Source: Pseudomonadota bacterium (lineage in GTDB: Bacteria > Pseudomonadota > Gammaproteobacteria > Steroidobacterales > Steroidobacteraceae). From it: a stretch of DNA of 7,091 bases. Positions 5,463-7,091 of the stretch are shown in pieces. Both the position numbers and the translations under genes were made by a program. The first letter of the stretch is position 1; every line of letters begins with the position of its first letter. Location: NCBI GenBank assembly GCA_018241455.1, contig JAFEDW010000106.1, positions 1 through 7,091 on the forward strand, in the 5' to 3' direction. The notes under the pieces are model-generated. The model did not search any database. It saw only the letters and a list, made by a program, of their open reading frames with translations, and had not been told where the DNA came from.

Positions 5463-7091
5463 GCGGCGAGCCCTTGAGGATGGCCTGCCAGTTCAGGATC
5501 GCGTTCCACACCATGCGCTGGTCACCGCGATTGAGGTCACGATGCAGCGGATTGAAATTGAAGCTCACGACGTGACCGTGGCCTTCGGGCAGGTCCAGGA
5601 TCGCGGGCCGGCCGATCAGCCCTGATTCGCCCCACACCTGGCCGCTCACCAGCAATGGCGCGCCGCCGCGGTCGCCCCATTCGAGTACCACGCCACTCGT
5701 GTCGATCGGGCCATCGAGGCAGTTGGTGCAATAGCCCATCTGCAGCCAGCGCCGAGGTATGGAATACAGCGGATAGTTCTGGCGGAAAACATAGGTGTGC
5801 GCGGGGTAGCCGTATGCGATCGGGTGATCGGGCCGGTCGAAGGTCACGCGCACGTGGGCGCCGGGCGTACGCGTCTCCGCCTCCGCCGACGCGGCAGCGG
5901 CCGCCGATCCCGTGCCCGCTTCGCTGCGTGGTGGCCCGCCGGCATCGCGGCGCACGCCGCGCACGATGCCGGCCTCGAGCGCCAGCATCGATCCGCTGCC
6001 GAGCGTCACCAGCAGGCCGCCGTCTTCAACGAAGTCCTGCAATTGCGCCAGGCCTTCCCAACCGATGCCGCCGGTGATGTCATCGGATTCCGCCGGCGTG
6101 CCGAAGCTCGGCGTCTGCGCGGTCTTCTTGAACGGCATCGGGCCCCAGGATTTCGGAATGCCGTGGATCTGTTCGGCCAGTTCGAGGTCGACGTGACCGT
6201 AGAGGATCACGTCGTAGTGGTCGAGCAGGTGGCCGGCGCGGATGTCTTCGTCGCGCACGTAGCTGTAGGGCACGTGGCGCTGGTCGAGCGAGTAGCGCAC
6301 CCAACCGATCGAATCGGTGTCCGCCCATGGAACCCACACGCCGAGCCGCGGCGCACGGGCGTCGTGGCGCGCAACATCCGGACTCACCGCCACAGCCCTG
6401 AAATCGAGCGCCAGCCGCGTGGCCAGATCATGCAGCGCCGCTTGCAGTCCGGGCTGTTCCGCGATGATCCACGAACCGGCCGGATAGTCGGCACCGCCCG
6501 CGCTGAATGCGCGCTCGGCGATCTCGACCTTGAATGCCGCCAGCCGATAGCGGGCTTCCAGCAGCGATTCCTGTCCGGTGTCGCGCAACAGGAAGACGCG
6601 ACCCTGGCCGGCAACGCTGCCTTCCGGCTGTGGGGCCGATGCGAGCGGCTGCACTTCCGCCGCGCGCACGCCCGCGTCCGCCGTCGGGATCACCTTCAGG
6701 TGGTAGTGCGCCGGCAGCTCCCACGATACGTCGTCGTACGGCGCGCCCTTGTCCTTCGGAAAATCCTGCGGCGTCAACAGGTCGACGGCATAGTTGCGGT
6801 ACGGCTGGTCGAGCCGCACCACGTAGGTGCCGGCCGCGAATTCGCCTTCGCGCAACTTGAGCGGCGCGCTCGCGCGCTGCACTTCGATGTGCTGGTTCAT
6901 CAGGAAAGTCACCAGTTGCGCGACGCGCAGCCGATCGCCCTGGTCATCGGGAATCAGGAATGCGTAGGGAGGTTCTTCCACACCCTTGCGCCAGGCGTGC
7001 AGCCCCTTGCGATAGAAATTGGCCAGCAGCGCCTTGCTCTGGCTGGCGACCGAATCGAGTGCCGCGAGCGCGCCGGTCTCGTTGTAGTTCA
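5449..7091 (-). CDS. M14 zinc carboxypeptidase-like protein, C-terminal part (5' end outside window)
   Basis: The minus-strand frame is open from 7089 to TAG 5451-5449, giving 546 visible residues with the start upstream. GTG 6981 falls inside conserved sequence and is not the start. The first residues, NYNETGALAALDSVASQSKALLANFYRKG and the following EEPPYAFLIPDDQGD, resemble the segment after the catalytic domain in large bacterial M14 metallocarboxypeptidases. In that group a zinc exopeptidase domain is followed by a long region ending in a class I amidotransferase-like fold. The Zn ligands and catalytic Glu would be upstream and cannot be checked. The visible part includes a probable Rossmann-like unit (about 247-380: LGVWVPWADTD, YDVILYGHVD, FVEDGGLLVTLGSGS). 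It continues with an Ala/Glu/Ser-rich linker (about 384-410), a CTNC pair (454 and 457) and a C-terminal domain ending HAQP. Expected action is removal of C-terminal residues from peptides in the periplasm or outside. The family is fairly clear, activity is not shown. Confidence 0.8.
   Translation of the reverse strand, partial: NYNETGALAALDSVASQSKALLANFYRKGLHAWRKGVEEPPYAFLIPDDQGDRLRVAQLVTFLMNQHIEVQRASAPLKLREGEFAAGTYVVRLDQPYRNYAVDLLTPQDFPKDKGAPYDDVSWELPAHYHLKVIPTADAGVRAAEVQPLASAPQPEGSVAGQGRVFLLRDTGQESLLEARYRLAAFKVEIAERAFSAGGADYPAGSWIIAEQPGLQAALHDLATRLALDFRAVAVSPDVARHDARAPRLGVWVPWADTDSIGWVRYSLDQRHVPYSYVRDEDIRAGHLLDHYDVILYGHVDLELAEQIHGIPKSWGPMPFKKTAQTPSFGTPAESDDITGGIGWEGLAQLQDFVEDGGLLVTLGSGSMLALEAGIVRGVRRDAGGPPRSEAGTGSAAAAASAEAETRTPGAHVRVTFDRPDHPIAYGYPAHTYVFRQNYPLYSIPRRWLQMGYCTNCLDGPIDTSGVVLEWGDRGGAPLLVSGQVWGESGLIGRPAILDLPEGHGHVVSFNFNPLHRDLNRGDQRMVWNAILNWQAILKGSPHAQP
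5471..5475 (-). promoter_or_regulatory. Ribosome binding site for the alpha/beta hydrolase, inside the upstream gene
   Basis: On the minus strand an AAGGG lies 8 bases before ATG 5462-5460, within the last codons of the carboxypeptidase gene. It matches the Shine-Dalgarno core and supports this start. The next in-frame Met (residue 41) would delete the signal peptide. The position within the upstream coding region fits reinitiation or coupling by ribosomes terminating at TAG 5451-5449. Confidence 0.5.

Noticed and set aside
6979..6981. GTG 6981 as start of the M14-like gene
   Set aside because: The frame stays open to the window edge, and the 36 residues before it match the expected family sequence, so the gene is simply cut by the window.

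Overview
This is a GC-rich, tightly packed bacterial chromosomal segment with five protein-coding genes, two of them cut by the window edges. Codons in all five favour G or C at the third position and nothing looks foreign. The large M14 carboxypeptidase, the AP-superfamily phosphatase and the ACS-type transporter suggest a high-GC, probably Gram-negative bacterium. A gammaproteobacterium near Xanthomonadales, Nevskiales or Steroidobacter is a guess from protein style, not a demonstrated placement. There are no RNA genes, CRISPR arrays, insertion sequences, attachment sites or origins that I can support.

Left half, plus strand: the 3' part of an alkaline-phosphatase-superfamily metalloenzyme (to 832), then an MFS transporter of the anion:cation symporter type (888-2123), then an APC-family amino acid or polyamine permease (2163-3464). 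The gaps are 55 and 39 bases, with no convincing promoter or Shine-Dalgarno sequence in either. The three may be co-transcribed. A strong inverted repeat spans the stop codon of the MFS gene, and the MFS and APC genes share a reading frame with only that one TAG between them.

Right half, minus strand: the C-terminal part of a large M14-type zinc carboxypeptidase-like protein (7091 down to 5449), overlapping by 14 bases the start of a secreted alpha/beta hydrolase of the S33/TAP type (5462 down to 3468). The hydrolase carries an extra C-terminal region of about 140 residues. The overlap and an internal ribosome binding site point to a translationally coupled pair.

The two blocks converge with only three bases between the stop codons (3465-3467). 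A reasonable but unproven reading is peptide use: two predicted exopeptidase-like hydrolases attack peptides, possibly from opposite ends, and the neighbouring permease takes up an amino acid or related amine. The MFS carrier may handle an organic acid. I did not find a clearly novel system. The most interesting points are the peptidase pair, the hydrolase C-terminal extension, and the hairpin at the MFS/APC junction.
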